Assembly (NCBI GenBank): GCA_019636815.1 | Contig: JAHBWT010000026.1 | Span: 1-46,509, forward strand | Direction of reading: 5' to 3' | Length of the DNA stretch: 46,509 bases | Origin: Nitrospira sp. | GTDB lineage: Bacteria > Nitrospirota > Nitrospiria > Nitrospirales > Nitrospiraceae | Shown: in pieces, positions 15,886 through 24,862 of the stretch | Layout: the number at the start of each line of letters is the position of its first letter | Numbering within the stretch: position 1 is the first letter of the stretch | Program-made: the position numbers and the translations under genes | The notes under the pieces: model-generated | What the model was told of the DNA's origin: nothing | Seen by the model: the letters and a program-made list of their open reading frames with translations, nothing else | Database searches by the model: none

Positions 15886-18723
15886 ATGACCACCTCCTCT
15901 TCATTGATCCAACCGACGAGATCTCATGCAGTCGCAAATGATCTTCGCGCCATCCTAGGGTCGGAGAAAGTGAAGGGCGATGGCCCCACACTTACCGCCT
16001 ATGCCGTGGACGCCAGCATCTACCGCGTTCCGCCACAAGCCGTCGTGTTGGTCGAGTCGGAGGATGATATCGCCGCGACGGTCGGCTACGCCGTCTCACG
16101 AGGCATTCCACTGACGCCTCGAGCCGCCGGGACGAATCTGACCGGTTCCGCCATCGGTTCCGGGATCATCCTCGATGTGTCACGAATGAATCGAATCCTC
16201 GAAGTGAATCGGGAGGAAAAATGGGCGCGGGTCCAGCCGGGTATCGTTCTGGCGGAATTGAACAAGCGGCTTAGCTTGCACGGGCTCTTGTTTGGCCCCG
16301 ACCCATCCAGCGGAGACATGTGCAAACTGGGCGGCATGATCGCCAATAATTCCTCCGGTCCGCACACGTTGCGGTACGGCTCCGTGAAAGACAATATCCA
16401 GGGGATTCGGCTGTGCCTGACTTCCTCGTCCTGGATCGAAGCCCGATCCTACGCGCTCGATGATCCGATGCTTGAACGGTTACTGGCGTCCGCGCCGGCA
16501 TTGCGCGACGTATTCGTATTGGCCCAGGCCAATGCCGACCTCATCGCTGCCAGACGACCGGCGGTCAGCAAGAACAGCTGCGGGTACAATCTTTTCGAGG
16601 TAGCCGATGGACTGGCGCGAGGCTATTTCGACCTCCCGAAGTTATTTGTCGGCAGCGAAGGCACGCTTGGTGTCATGAGCGAAGCGACGCTCACCTTGGT
16701 GGACAAACCCACGTCTACACTGACCGCGCTCATTCACTTCCAACACCTGGAAGAAGTCGGTGACGCCGTGCCACAGATCCTCACGCTTCAGCCGAGTGCC
16801 TTGGAGGTCATGGATGCCAATACCCTCAACTTGATCGGACGAGAGAAACACGGCATTCCTGCCGATGCAGCAGCCACCCTGTTGCTTGAGTTGGACGCCG
16901 ATTCGGGTGAGATCGATCTCCGTGAACGGGCTGACGCCCTGGGTGTGATCTGCCGATCCTATACGCTGGCGTCGGAACCCACGTTCGCGTTCGATGCCGA
17001 ACGGCGTGAGCAGCTCTGGAAAGCGAGGAAGGCGTTGTATCCGACTCTGTACCGGTTCGATCCGAGGAAGAAACCGATCAACTTCGTCGACGATGTGGTC
17101 GTCCCGGCTGAGCGCATCAGCGAGCTGATCCGATACCTGGAGGGGTTCTTCGGTGGGCAGCAGGTTCCTGTGGCCGTCTTCGGCCATATCGGAAACGGCA
17201 ATGCCCACATCGTGCCGTTGTTGGATGTGAATGATCGCGGCGACTTCGAAAAAATGGTGCAGGCCTACCACGAGATCCATGCGACCGTGCTGGATCGGTT
17301 CGGCGGATCGATTTGTGGAGAACATGGCGACGGGCGTGTTCGGGCCGAGTTCGTCAAGCGCATGTTCGGCGACGAACTCTACGACCTCTTTGTGCGGGTC
17401 AAGAAGGCCTTTGATCCGGGCAATGTCTTGAACCCCGGTATCAAACTCAGCGAAGCCTCCTTCACGGACCATATCGACTACACGCGACTCTCGAAATCCT
17501 GCGCGACGTGCGCGAAATGCAACTCCGTCTGCCCGGTCTACGACGTGTTTCAATCGGAAGACATGAGTGCGCGCGGTTGGTTCGAGATCGTCACCGCCGG
17601 CGACTATAGCTATCTCGATTCCAAGCGAGTGGTCGAATCCTGCCTGAACTGCAAATCGTGCCGCACCATTTGTCCCGCCGGTGTGGATGTGTCCGACCTG
17701 ATTCTGCAGAAACGCGCGCAGCATCCCAACCAGTTGGCGGGTTGGATCTTCCGGCGCCAGGCTCACGGAGCCGCGTTTGAATCGTTCTTGCGCTTCCTCG
17801 GGAGGACGCAACACATCTGGGACCGGCCGTTTTTACGAAAGTTGCTGGATCGAATCACAGCCCCGCTCATGAAGGCGCTGGCTCCGACCGCCCGCCTCCC
17901 GCATGATCTCGTGCTGCCTAGGTTGGCCCAACGGCACCTGCGTGAGCGGTACGCACACCTGATCCCGAGTGGAACGACCGCCTCATCGACCCGGACGGTG
18001 GCCTACTTCCACGGCTGCGCCGCCAACTATTTCGATGATGGGGTAGGGGACGCCGTGATCGAGGTGCTGAAGAAACACGGGGTGGAGCCGGACCTGCCTC
18101 CCCAACGATGTTCGGGAACGCCGATTCAAACCTATGGGCATGTCGATCTGACGCGCGAAGGCGCGCGATGTAATCTTCAATCGTTCGCGGCCTATGACAC
18201 GATCGTCACCGGTTGTGCCTCATGCACGCTCATGCTGAAGGATTATCCCACACTGTTTCAGGATGGAGAGGACCGGCGGCAGGCCGAAGCATTGGCCAAG
18301 AAGGTGGTACACATATCGGAATTCGTCGCGCGGTCAACCGCGCGTCCGCCGATGGCCAAGGCCCATGGGGCGACCGAACGCGTCACCTACCATTCGTCCT
18401 GTCATCTCAGGGCGGCAGGCGTCACAAAAGAGCCGCGGCAAGTCCTCTCGTCCCTGCCCGGAGTCGATTTTGTTGAGATGCAGGATGCCGACCGGTGCGC
18501 CGGAGGCGCGGGCACCTACATCGTCAAAGATTACGACACAGCGCAAAAGATCTTCGATCGGAAGGCCGGTGCGATTACGCGATCCGGCGCGAACGTCGTC
18601 GCCACCAGTTGTCCGGCCTGTATGATTCAACTCAAGAACGGGTTGCGTGACTCCGTCCAGGTCAAACACGTCGCGCAACTTCTTCAAGACGCCTATCAAG
18701 CAGCCGAGCGAGAGAACAGCTGA
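15886..18723 (+). CDS. Fused FAD-linked oxidase and Fe-S/CCG oxidoreductase (GlcD-GlcF type)
   Basis: A 945-aa fusion that likely oxidises a 2-hydroxyacid (D-lactate or glycolate) and passes electrons on to quinone or another carrier. Domain order: FAD-binding type-4 domain with PRAAGTNLTGSAIG near residue 78; FAD-oxidase C-terminal domain ending with the GHIGNGNAH and CGEHGDGRVR motifs; two 4Fe-4S motifs, CATCAKCNSVC (539 on) and CLNCKSCRTIC (586 on); then two cysteine-rich CCG domains, HGCAANYFDD (~710) and HSSCHLRAAG (~837). Key Cys residues are present in all four. The GlcD and GlcF functions, separate in E. coli, are here one chain. It is divergent from a hydroxyacid dehydrogenase, which fits a glycolate/glyoxylate or lactate cycle. 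Membrane association is expected but no membrane segment is seen. Confidence 0.9.
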   Translation: MTTSSSLIQPTRSHAVANDLRAILGSEKVKGDGPTLTAYAVDASIYRVPPQAVVLVESEDDIAATVGYAVSRGIPLTPRAAGTNLTGSAIGSGIILDVSRMNRILEVNREEKWARVQPGIVLAELNKRLSLHGLLFGPDPSSGDMCKLGGMIANNSSGPHTLRYGSVKDNIQGIRLCLTSSSWIEARSYALDDPMLERLLASAPALRDVFVLAQANADLIAARRPAVSKNSCGYNLFEVADGLARGYFDLPKLFVGSEGTLGVMSEATLTLVDKPTSTLTALIHFQHLEEVGDAVPQILTLQPSALEVMDANTLNLIGREKHGIPADAAATLLLELDADSGEIDLRERADALGVICRSYTLASEPTFAFDAERREQLWKARKALYPTLYRFDPRKKPINFVDDVVVPAERISELIRYLEGFFGGQQVPVAVFGHIGNGNAHIVPLLDVNDRGDFEKMVQAYHEIHATVLDRFGGSICGEHGDGRVRAEFVKRMFGDELYDLFVRVKKAFDPGNVLNPGIKLSEASFTDHIDYTRLSKSCATCAKCNSVCPVYDVFQSEDMSARGWFEIVTAGDYSYLDSKRVVESCLNCKSCRTICPAGVDVSDLILQKRAQHPNQLAGWIFRRQAHGAAFESFLRFLGRTQHIWDRPFLRKLLDRITAPLMKALAPTARLPHDLVLPRLAQRHLRERYAHLIPSGTTASSTRTVAYFHGCAANYFDDGVGDAVIEVLKKHGVEPDLPPQRCSGTPIQTYGHVDLTREGARCNLQSFAAYDTIVTGCASCTLMLKDYPTLFQDGEDRRQAEALAKKVVHISEFVARSTARPPMAKAHGATERVTYHSSCHLRAAGVTKEPRQVLSSLPGVDFVEMQDADRCAGGAGTYIVKDYDTAQKIFDRKAGAITRSGANVVATSCPACMIQLKNGLRDSVQVKHVAQLLQDAYQAAERENS

Positions 18724-18802
18724 GTCTGTCTTGCCGATGGTGTATAGTGCACACCGCTCTCACCGCGAAATCGGCATCGGTGCATGACTTGTTGAGGATG
18801 CA

Positions 18803-19081
18803 ATGGTATCGGTGCAGATATTCGGTCACATGTTACGCGCAGTCGTCGATGAGAGCGAGATCGAAGTCCCCGTGACAGGTCAGGCCACCGTGAAGCAACT
18901 GATCGAAGCGAACCCGGCGCAGCTGGGGGGCTTGCTCCAGTACATCAAGAGCCGCGAAGCGCTCATCACGATCAACAAGAAAATCGGCTCGGAGGATTCG
19001 ATCGTCAAAGACGGCGACACTGTGAAGTTCTCGTTCCAATCTCGTACCTCGTACGACGGCACAAGAGATATTCCCACCTAA
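18803..19081 (+). CDS. ThiS/MoaD-like beta-grasp protein without C-terminal Gly-Gly
   Basis: A 92-aa protein with the length and pattern of sulfur-carrier beta-grasp proteins: VSVQIFGHMLRAVVDESEIEV, then TVKQLIE, and a final GDTVKFSF strand near the end. ThiS and MoaD act as sulfur carriers through a C-terminal Gly-Gly. Here the chain ends SYDGTRDIPT, so that activity would be lost unless the tail is processed. It lies 79 bp after the oxidase gene and 178 bp before yjbQ. Assignment to the superfamily is moderate; function is unknown. Confidence 0.6.
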   Translation: MVSVQIFGHMLRAVVDESEIEVPVTGQATVKQLIEANPAQLGGLLQYIKSREALITINKKIGSEDSIVKDGDTVKFSFQSRTSYDGTRDIPT

Positions 19082-19259
19082 GCATTCACCAGCCTGCCAA
19101 CAGTTCCTATTCTGGGATCAGGTCCGCGTCGCTTCCTCCATCCATGAGGGATCACTCCGTGAGATGAGTCGGGACAATCGACACCGCGCGGGCCCCCGCT
19201 CTTGCAACAGCCGTCTCGGCCTCCTAAGATAAGCTTTCTTCGAGAGGGAGACTTGCCGT

Positions 19260-19661
19260 ATGCCTGAAATGCTCACCATCAGAACGACAGCTGCGAAAGA
19301 GGTGGTGGATCTTACCGATCGGCTGGAGGCGATGATCCGTAAGGCGAAGATGCAGGAGGGGCTCTGCGCCCTCTTTGTGGCCCATACGACAGCGGCCTTG
19401 ACGACCGGCGAAATCGGGGAAGGGACCGAGCAAGACCTCCTGCAGGTGGTTGAGAAGATGATTCCGCGCATTCAGTTCCAGCACGCGCATGATCCGACGC
19501 ATGCCTGGTCGCACATGGCCTCGTCGATTCTGGGGCCCTCGCTGACCGTGCAGGTGTCAGGTGGCAAGTTGCTGCGTGGTACTTGGCAATCGGTGATACT
19601 GGTCGAGTTGGACGGCCCGCGAGATCGCACGGTGCACGTGACGTTGGTGCCGTTGAATTGA
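19260..19661 (+). CDS. yjbQ: YjbQ/UPF0047 family protein
   Basis: A 133-aa protein of the YjbQ family, which has thiamine-phosphate synthase side activity in some members, with true function unresolved. Diagnostic blocks are present: LCALFVAHTTAALTTGE, the acidic EGTEQDLLQVVEKM, HAHDPTHAWSHMASSILGPS with its clustered His residues, and GTWQSVILVELDGPRDR near the end. GAGAGGGAG lies shortly before the ATG. A ThiS/MoaD-like gene precedes it on the same strand; a shared thiamine-related role is possible but not shown. Confidence 0.92.
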   Translation: MPEMLTIRTTAAKEVVDLTDRLEAMIRKAKMQEGLCALFVAHTTAALTTGEIGEGTEQDLLQVVEKMIPRIQFQHAHDPTHAWSHMASSILGPSLTVQVSGGKLLRGTWQSVILVELDGPRDRTVHVTLVPLN

Positions 19662-19697
19662 GGCTAACGAGGTGCCGACGGATCTTGAACCATGTAG

Positions 19698-19808
19698 ATC
19701 TGGGAAGAAGGCGGTCCGGACGTTCTCATTTGGAGTGGTCTCTCACCCAAGGGCCTTATAAGCCCACCTCCATCGCTCATCCTCAAGGTGCCCTCGCTCG
19801 TGCGGTGA
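19698..19808 (+). pseudogene. C-terminal remnant of a DUF2442 gene
   Basis: Translation from 19704 reads EEGGPDVLIWSGLSPKG and ends LKVPSLVR then TGA at 19806-19808. It matches the tail of the intact DUF2442 gene at 20360-20659 (PDVLIWGGLPPKT ... LKLPSLVR). An in-frame stop at 19695 and lack of homology further upstream show only the tail is left. It is the degraded first copy of a duplicated module. Confidence 0.75.
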
Positions 19809-19889
19809 TTCTCAACCTTCCTCCTCAATCGCGCGATTCGGTGTGATAGCTGACAGATGCTGTCTCCGAGCCTCGCAGTAATTCAAAAC

Positions 19890-20050
19890 TCAGCACGCCT
19901 GTCCTGAGCACGGTTGAAGGCCAGCACTTGTGCCTTCCGCGATGGAGCTCAGGCAATCCAAACCGTAACTGTCAATTCTCTATTCGAAATTTACGACTGG
20001 GTTTATAAAAGGGGGAAAGTGATTTCTTTGAGGGAAACGGGTAAGCTTCC
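19890..20050 (+). repeat. Direct repeat R1 (~160 bp)
   Basis: About 160 bp shared with 20746-20907 in the same orientation, with scattered substitutions. It follows a DUF2442 3' end in both places. It ends 31 bp before the DUF4160 start here and 34 bp before the hsdR start in the second copy. Both copies keep a TATAAA element and the string GGGAAACGGGTAAGCT. Confidence 0.88.
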
Positions 20051-20081
20051 AGCGATTAATTGGGCTGGGAGATAGGACACG

Positions 20082-20343
20082 ATGCCTGAACTATGCCGGT
20101 TTTTCGGCATTATCATCCGCATGTACTACAATGATCATGATCCGCCGCACTTTTATGCGGTGTACGGTGGAGACGAAGCTCTGATTGACATCGATACCTT
20201 TGTCGATTGTTCGTGGTGAATTGCCTCGTCGTGCGTTGGCAATGGTGCTAGAATGGGCGGTGTTGCATCGGGAAGAATTACGAAGAGACTGGGCGTTGGC
20301 CAGGAGCGGCCGTACGCCAGTTCCCATCGCGCCGCTGGACTAG
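20082..20343 (+). pseudogene. DUF4160 protein gene with single-base insertion
   Basis: The reading begins MPELCRFFGIIIRMYYND, followed by HDPPHFYAVYGGDEALI, the standard DUF4160 N-terminus. It runs into a stop at 20217. The normal second half (SIVRGELPRRALAMVLEWAV ... PIAPLD) is in the next frame and ends at TAG 20341-20343. Removing one T from the TTT at 20199-20201 restores a continuous DUF4160 protein (IDTLSIVRGELPRRA). So it is either inactivated by a 1-bp insertion or has a homopolymer sequencing error. GGGAG lies ~10 nt before the start. DUF4160 genes are commonly paired with DUF2442, as here; the pair has been viewed as toxin-antitoxin-like, but its function is not established. Confidence 0.85.
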
Positions 20344-20359
20344 TTCCAGAAGAGGAACC

Positions 20360-20659
20360 ATGGCGATGCTGAGGATCCGAGAGGCCGTAGCAGGGGAGGG
20401 CTTCACGCTTCGACTGACACTAAGCAACGGTGCTGTCGTGGAACGGGACATTGCCGATCTCCTTACGGGTCCGGTGTTTGAGGAGGTTCGCACAGATCCA
20501 ACGATTCTCCGGCAGGTCAGCGTGGAAGCCGGAACAGTCGTGTGGCCAAACGGTGCCGACCTAGACCCCGATGTCCTCATTTGGGGCGGTCTTCCGCCAA
20601 AGACTCCCGCCAACCCACCGCAAGCACTCACCCTCAAGCTTCCGTCGCTTGTACGATGA
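20360..20659 (+). CDS. DUF2442 domain protein
   Basis: A 99-aa protein. The DUF2442 pattern is clear: LRLTLSNGAVVERDIADLL, GPVFEEVRTDP, then GTVVWPNGADLDPDVLIW. It starts 16 bp after the DUF4160 gene with AGAGGA before the ATG, so the two form an operon. DUF2442 proteins are small soluble partners of DUF4160 proteins; the function is unknown. Repeat R2 follows the stop codon. Confidence 0.88.
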   Translation: MAMLRIREAVAGEGFTLRLTLSNGAVVERDIADLLTGPVFEEVRTDPTILRQVSVEAGTVVWPNGADLDPDVLIWGGLPPKTPANPPQALTLKLPSLVR

Positions 20660-20745
20660 TCCGATGTTTTCTCTTCAACTCGCGCCACTGCGCCTGACGC
20701 TTCAGGTCAGACCAATTTCACGCCTCTGCCAGCCCATCAACCAAT

Positions 20746-20907
20746 TCAGCACGCCTGTCCTGAGCACGGTCGACGGGCAGCATTTGTGCCTTCCGTGATG
20801 GGATTCAGGCAGTCCAAACTGTAACTGTTAATTCTCTATTCGAAACTTACGACTGGGTCTATAAAAGGAGGGGAAGTGATTTCTTAAAGGGAAACGGGTA
20901 AGCTCCC
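20746..20907 (+). repeat. Direct repeat R2 (~160 bp)
   Basis: Second copy of the repeat at 19890-20050, offset about 856 bp and in the same orientation. It lies in the 282-bp gap between DUF2442 and hsdR. The conserved TATAAA and following purine-rich string sit ~75 bp before the hsdR start, so the repeat may supply its promoter. Confidence 0.88.
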
Positions 20908-20941
20908 GCAGAAAACTTCCACATCGGACGAGATTTTTCTT

Positions 20942-23410
20942 GTGGCAGACCTCGACAAGAAATCCCTGAGCGAACGCGACATTTGCACGAAATTCATCAC
21001 GCCCGCCGTCAAGCAGGCGGGATGGGATGAGATGTCACAAATTCGCGAGGAAGTGTACTTCACGAAGGGGAGAATCATTGTCCGCGGTAAACTCGTCACT
21101 CGCGGCAAGGCCAAGTTCGCAGACTACATTCTCTACTACAAGCCGAACATACCCATCGCTCTGATTGAAGCCAAGGATAACAACCACAGCGTCGGTGACG
21201 GTATGCAGCAGGGTCTGGAGTATGCCGCGACGCTTGATATTCCGTTCGTCTTCTCATCGAATGGCGACGCCTTTGTCTTTCATGACAGAACCGGTCAGAG
21301 CGAGAAACGAGAGTCCGAACTCACGCTCAATGCGTTTCCCGCACCAGAGACCCTCTGGCAGAAGTATCGCGCCTGGAAGGGGCTTGCATCCACGCAAGAA
21401 GAAATCGTCTTCCAGAATTACCACGACGATGCGAGCGGCAAGGAGCCTCGCTACTACCAGCGTATTGCAATCAACAAGACAATCGAAGCCATCGCGAAGA
21501 GCCAGAATCGTATCCTCCTCGTCATGGCGACGGGGACAGGCAAGACCTACACCGCCTTTCAAATCATTTGGCGCTTATGGAAAGCCAAGCAAAATAAACG
21601 CATTCTCTACCTGGCTGATCGCAATGTGCTGATCGACCAAACCATGGTCAATGACTTCCGCCCATTTGGGAAAACGATGGCTAAGCTCAGCACCGGCTCC
21701 AAGACGATTGAACGTGAGGACAGTAGCACTGTTGAGCTGCCCCTGGCCGTGGACAAGAAACATCGGCGGATCGATACGTCCTACGAGATCTATCTCGGAC
21801 TTTACCAAGCCATCACGGGGCCGGAGGAAAGCCAGAAGCTCTACCGGGAACTCTCTCGGGATTTTTTCGATCTCATCGTCATCGACGAATGTCATCGCGG
21901 CAGTGCCGCAGAGGATTCCGCCTGGAGAGAGATTCTCGACTACTTCTCCAGCGCCACTCAGATCGGTCTCACGGCCACGCCGAAGGAAACTGAGTACGTC
22001 TCGAACATCCACTACTTCGGCAAGCCGGTGTACAGCTATTCGCTGAAGGAAGGTATCCGCGACGGTTTCCTGGCACCGTATAAAGTGGTGAAAGTTCATT
22101 TGGACGTAGACGTGGAAGGCTACCGTCCGACCAAAGGAGAGATCGACAAATATGGACAGGAGATCGAAGATCGTATCTACAACCAGAAAGATTACGACCG
22201 GAATCTGGTCATCGACGAGCGGACCAAGCGCATAGCCCGAAAAGTGACCGAGTTCTTAAGGGAAAGTGGCGACCGTTTTCAGAAAACCATTGTCTTCTGT
22301 GTGGACGTCGAACACGCCGCACGTATGCGCCAAGCCCTGATTAACGAGAACCACGATCTTGTCCAGCAGAACGAACGCTATGTCATGCGGATTACTGGCG
22401 ATGATGCCGAAGGCTGCGCCCAGCTCGGGAATTTCATCGATCCGGAGGCGAAATATCCGGTGATCGTGACGACTTCACGATTGCTTTCCACTGGGGTGGA
22501 TGCCCAGACCTGCCGCATGATCGTGCTCGACCGCGAAGTCGGCTCCATGACCGAGTTCAAGCAGATCGTCGGGCGCGGGACTCGCGTCCATGAGGACACT
22601 AAGAAGTACTATTTCACGCTCATCGACTTCCGCAAGGCCACCAACCATTTCGCCGACCCCGACTTCGACGGCGAGCCAGTGCAGATCTACGAGCCGGGCG
22701 AAAATGATCCGGTAGCACCGCCGGACGATGTGCTGCCACCGGCTGATGCGGAAGACCCGATCCCACCGATCCCGGACGAGGACGAACGGGTCATGGTCGA
22801 TCCCGATCAGCCGGACATCACAATTCCGCCGGGCGGGACTCAGCCGCGCAAGTACTACATTCATGGTGACGAGGTCAGCGTCATCGCGGAGCGGATCGAG
22901 TATCTCGATGAATACGGCAAGCTCGTCACAGAAACTCTGCGCGACTACTCCAAGAAGAACCTTCGTAAGCGCTATGCCAGCCTCGACGCATTCCGCAAGG
23001 GTTGGAGCAGCGCCGTGCGCAAGCAAGCGATCATTGAGGAACTGGAAAGTGAAGGGGTGATGCTTGAACCATTGGCTGACGAAGTGGGGAGGGATCTCGA
23101 TCCCTTCGATCTGATCTGCCATGTGGCATTCGACCAGCCGCCGCTTACCCGGCAGGAGCGTGTGGAGAATGTTCGCAAGCGGGATGTCTTCACCAAGTAC
23201 GGCAAACAAGCCCGCGCCGTGCTGGAAGCGTTGCTCCAGAAGTATCAGGACGAAGGCGTCACGAGCCTCGACGATCCGCAGATCCTCAAGATTTCGCCAT
23301 TCGATGCTATGGGCACGCCCATTGAATTGTTGAAAACGTTTGGCGGACTGCCCGGCTTTGAAAAGGCCGTCCATGAACTTCAATCCGCGCTGTATCAGAG
23401 AGCTTCTTAA
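20942..23410 (+). CDS. hsdR: Type I restriction-modification system, endonuclease/translocase subunit R
   Basis: ATP-driven motor and nuclease of the HsdR2M2S1 complex; it cuts unmodified foreign DNA after translocation. Length 822 aa. The N-terminal PD-(D/E)XK nuclease has D61 and the E76-A-K78 pair in [10 protein letters not shown]. The SF2 helicase follows, with Walker A MATGTGKT (195-202) and DECH (315-318) in [10 protein letters not shown], then the helicase C domain ([26 protein letters not shown]). The C-terminus is of the EcoEI_R type, after a Pro/Asp-rich linker. The start is GTG 20942 with a weak ribosome site. hsdM follows 3 bp downstream. All catalytic motifs are intact. Confidence 0.96.
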   Translation: MADLDKKSLSERDICTKFITPAVKQAGWDEMSQIREEVYFTKGRIIVRGKLVTRGKAKFADYILYYKPNIPIALIEAKDNNHSVGDGMQQGLEYAATLDIPFVFSSNGDAFVFHDRTGQSEKRESELTLNAFPAPETLWQKYRAWKGLASTQEEIVFQNYHDDASGKEPRYYQRIAINKTIEAIAKSQNRILLVMATGTGKTYTAFQIIWRLWKAKQNKRILYLADRNVLIDQTMVNDFRPFGKTMAKLSTGSKTIEREDSSTVELPLAVDKKHRRIDTSYEIYLGLYQAITGPEESQKLYRELSRDFFDLIVIDECHRGSAAEDSAWREILDYFSSATQIGLTATPKETEYVSNIHYFGKPVYSYSLKEGIRDGFLAPYKVVKVHLDVDVEGYRPTKGEIDKYGQEIEDRIYNQKDYDRNLVIDERTKRIARKVTEFLRESGDRFQKTIVFCVDVEHAARMRQALINENHDLVQQNERYVMRITGDDAEGCAQLGNFIDPEAKYPVIVTTSRLLSTGVDAQTCRMIVLDREVGSMTEFKQIVGRGTRVHEDTKKYYFTLIDFRKATNHFADPDFDGEPVQIYEPGENDPVAPPDDVLPPADAEDPIPPIPDEDERVMVDPDQPDITIPPGGTQPRKYYIHGDEVSVIAERIEYLDEYGKLVTETLRDYSKKNLRKRYASLDAFRKGWSSAVRKQAIIEELESEGVMLEPLADEVGRDLDPFDLICHVAFDQPPLTRQERVENVRKRDVFTKYGKQARAVLEALLQKYQDEGVTSLDDPQILKISPFDAMGTPIELLKTFGGLPGFEKAVHELQSALYQRAS

Positions 23411-23413
23411 GCT

Positions 23414-24862
23414 ATGTCTGTTCGCAACACCGTCAAATCTATTCAAGACATCATGCGCCAGGATAGCGGTGTTGATGGAGATGCCCAGCGCATTTCTCAG
23501 CTCTGCTGGATGTTCTTTCTGAAGATCATCGACGACCAGGACTTTGAACTCGAAGCGATGCAGAAGGACTACCGGTCACCCATCCCGAAGAAGTTCCAGT
23601 GGCGCACCTGGGCTGCTAATCCCGAAGGCATTACCGGCGAACCGCTCATGGCCTTCGTCAATGATGAGCTGTTCCCTTCACTGAAAGAGTTAACCGGTAA
23701 GGATGGTCGCCGCCGGGTCGTGCGCGATGTCTTCGAAGACGCCTACAACTACATGAAGTCCGGCCAGCTCATGCGGCAGGTGATCAACAAGATCAACAGC
23801 GTCGACTTCAACAACCTGACCGAGCGCCAGCATTTCGGTGACATCTACGAACAGATCCTGAACGATCTACAGAGTGCCGGCAACGCGGGCGAGTATTACA
23901 CGCCCCGTGCCGTGACTGCTTTCATGGCGGATCGTATTGATCCACACCCAGGCGAGATTCTCTTCGACCCGGCCTGTGGCACAGGAGGCTTTCTTACTTG
24001 CGCCATCCGGCATATGCGCAATCGCTACGTGAAGAAACCAACCGACAAACAGAAGATGCAGCAGGGGTTGCGCGCCTGCGAGAAGAAGCAGCTCCCGCAC
24101 ATGCTCTGTGTCACGAATATGCTGCTGCATGGCATCGAAGATCCCTCCTTCGTCCGCCACGACAATACGTTGGCTAGGCCCTATATCAGCTATGGCCAAG
24201 CCGACCGTGTAGACATTGTCCTGACCAATCCGCCCTTCGGTGGGAAAGAAGAAGACGGCATCGAAAGCAATTTCCCCAAACACTTTCAGACGCGCGAGAC
24301 GGCGGATTTGTTTCTCGCCCTCATCGTGCGGATGCTCAAAGCGGGTGGGCGCGCCGCGGTCGTCCTACCCGACGGCTCGCTGTTCGGTGAAGGCGTCAAG
24401 ACGCGGCTCAAAGAGCATCTCATGCAGGAGTGCAACCTCCACACGATCGTCCGCCTGCCCAACAGTGTCTTCAAACCCTACGCCAGCATCGGGACGAATC
24501 TGTTGTTCTTCGAGAAGGGCGAGCTGACCAAAGATATCTGGTTCTACGAACATCGCATTCCCGACGGCCAGAAGGCCTACTCGATGACGAAGCCGATCCG
24601 CTTCGAACATCTGAAGCCCTGTATCAACTGGTGGGGCGGAGCGAAACGCAAGGGGCGGAAGGAAACCGAGGTTGCCTGGAAGGTGACGGCCGACGAAGTC
24701 AAAGCCCGTGGCTACAACTTGGACTTTAAGAATCCGCATACCGTCGCCGACGACCACGGCGATCCGGAAGAGCTCTTGCAGAAACTTGAGGCTGCCGAAA
24801 GGGAAACCGCCAACCTCCGCGATCAGCTCAAGGCCATTCTGGAGAAGGCTCTGCTGCGATGA
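23414..24862 (+). CDS. hsdM: Type I restriction-modification system, methyltransferase subunit M
   Basis: N6-adenine DNA methyltransferase subunit that protects host DNA and is also needed for restriction. At 482 aa it has the HsdM N-terminal helical domain (about 1-140), the SAM motif FDPACGTGGF (184-193), and the catalytic NPPF (272-275). The C-terminal coiled segment (LEAAERETANLRDQLKAIL) should contact HsdS. It starts 3 bp after hsdR and overlaps hsdS by 4 bp (ATGA), so the three genes are one operon. Confidence 0.97.
   Translation: MSVRNTVKSIQDIMRQDSGVDGDAQRISQLCWMFFLKIIDDQDFELEAMQKDYRSPIPKKFQWRTWAANPEGITGEPLMAFVNDELFPSLKELTGKDGRRRVVRDVFEDAYNYMKSGQLMRQVINKINSVDFNNLTERQHFGDIYEQILNDLQSAGNAGEYYTPRAVTAFMADRIDPHPGEILFDPACGTGGFLTCAIRHMRNRYVKKPTDKQKMQQGLRACEKKQLPHMLCVTNMLLHGIEDPSFVRHDNTLARPYISYGQADRVDIVLTNPPFGGKEEDGIESNFPKHFQTRETADLFLALIVRMLKAGGRAAVVLPDGSLFGEGVKTRLKEHLMQECNLHTIVRLPNSVFKPYASIGTNLLFFEKGELTKDIWFYEHRIPDGQKAYSMTKPIRFEHLKPCINWWGGAKRKGRKETEVAWKVTADEVKARGYNLDFKNPHTVADDHGDPEELLQKLEAAERETANLRDQLKAILEKALLR

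Larger units (their letters stand above)
19662..20081. other. Remnant DUF2442 tail plus first copy of a 160-bp repeat
   Basis: No intact gene. The stretch holds a decayed DUF2442 C-terminus (19698-19808) and the first copy (19890-20050) of a repeat that recurs upstream of hsdR. Both are listed separately. Confidence 0.7.

Noticed and set aside
16642-17814. 390-codon minus-strand frame opposite the FAD/Fe-S oxidase
   Set aside because: Shadow of the well-supported plus-strand gene.
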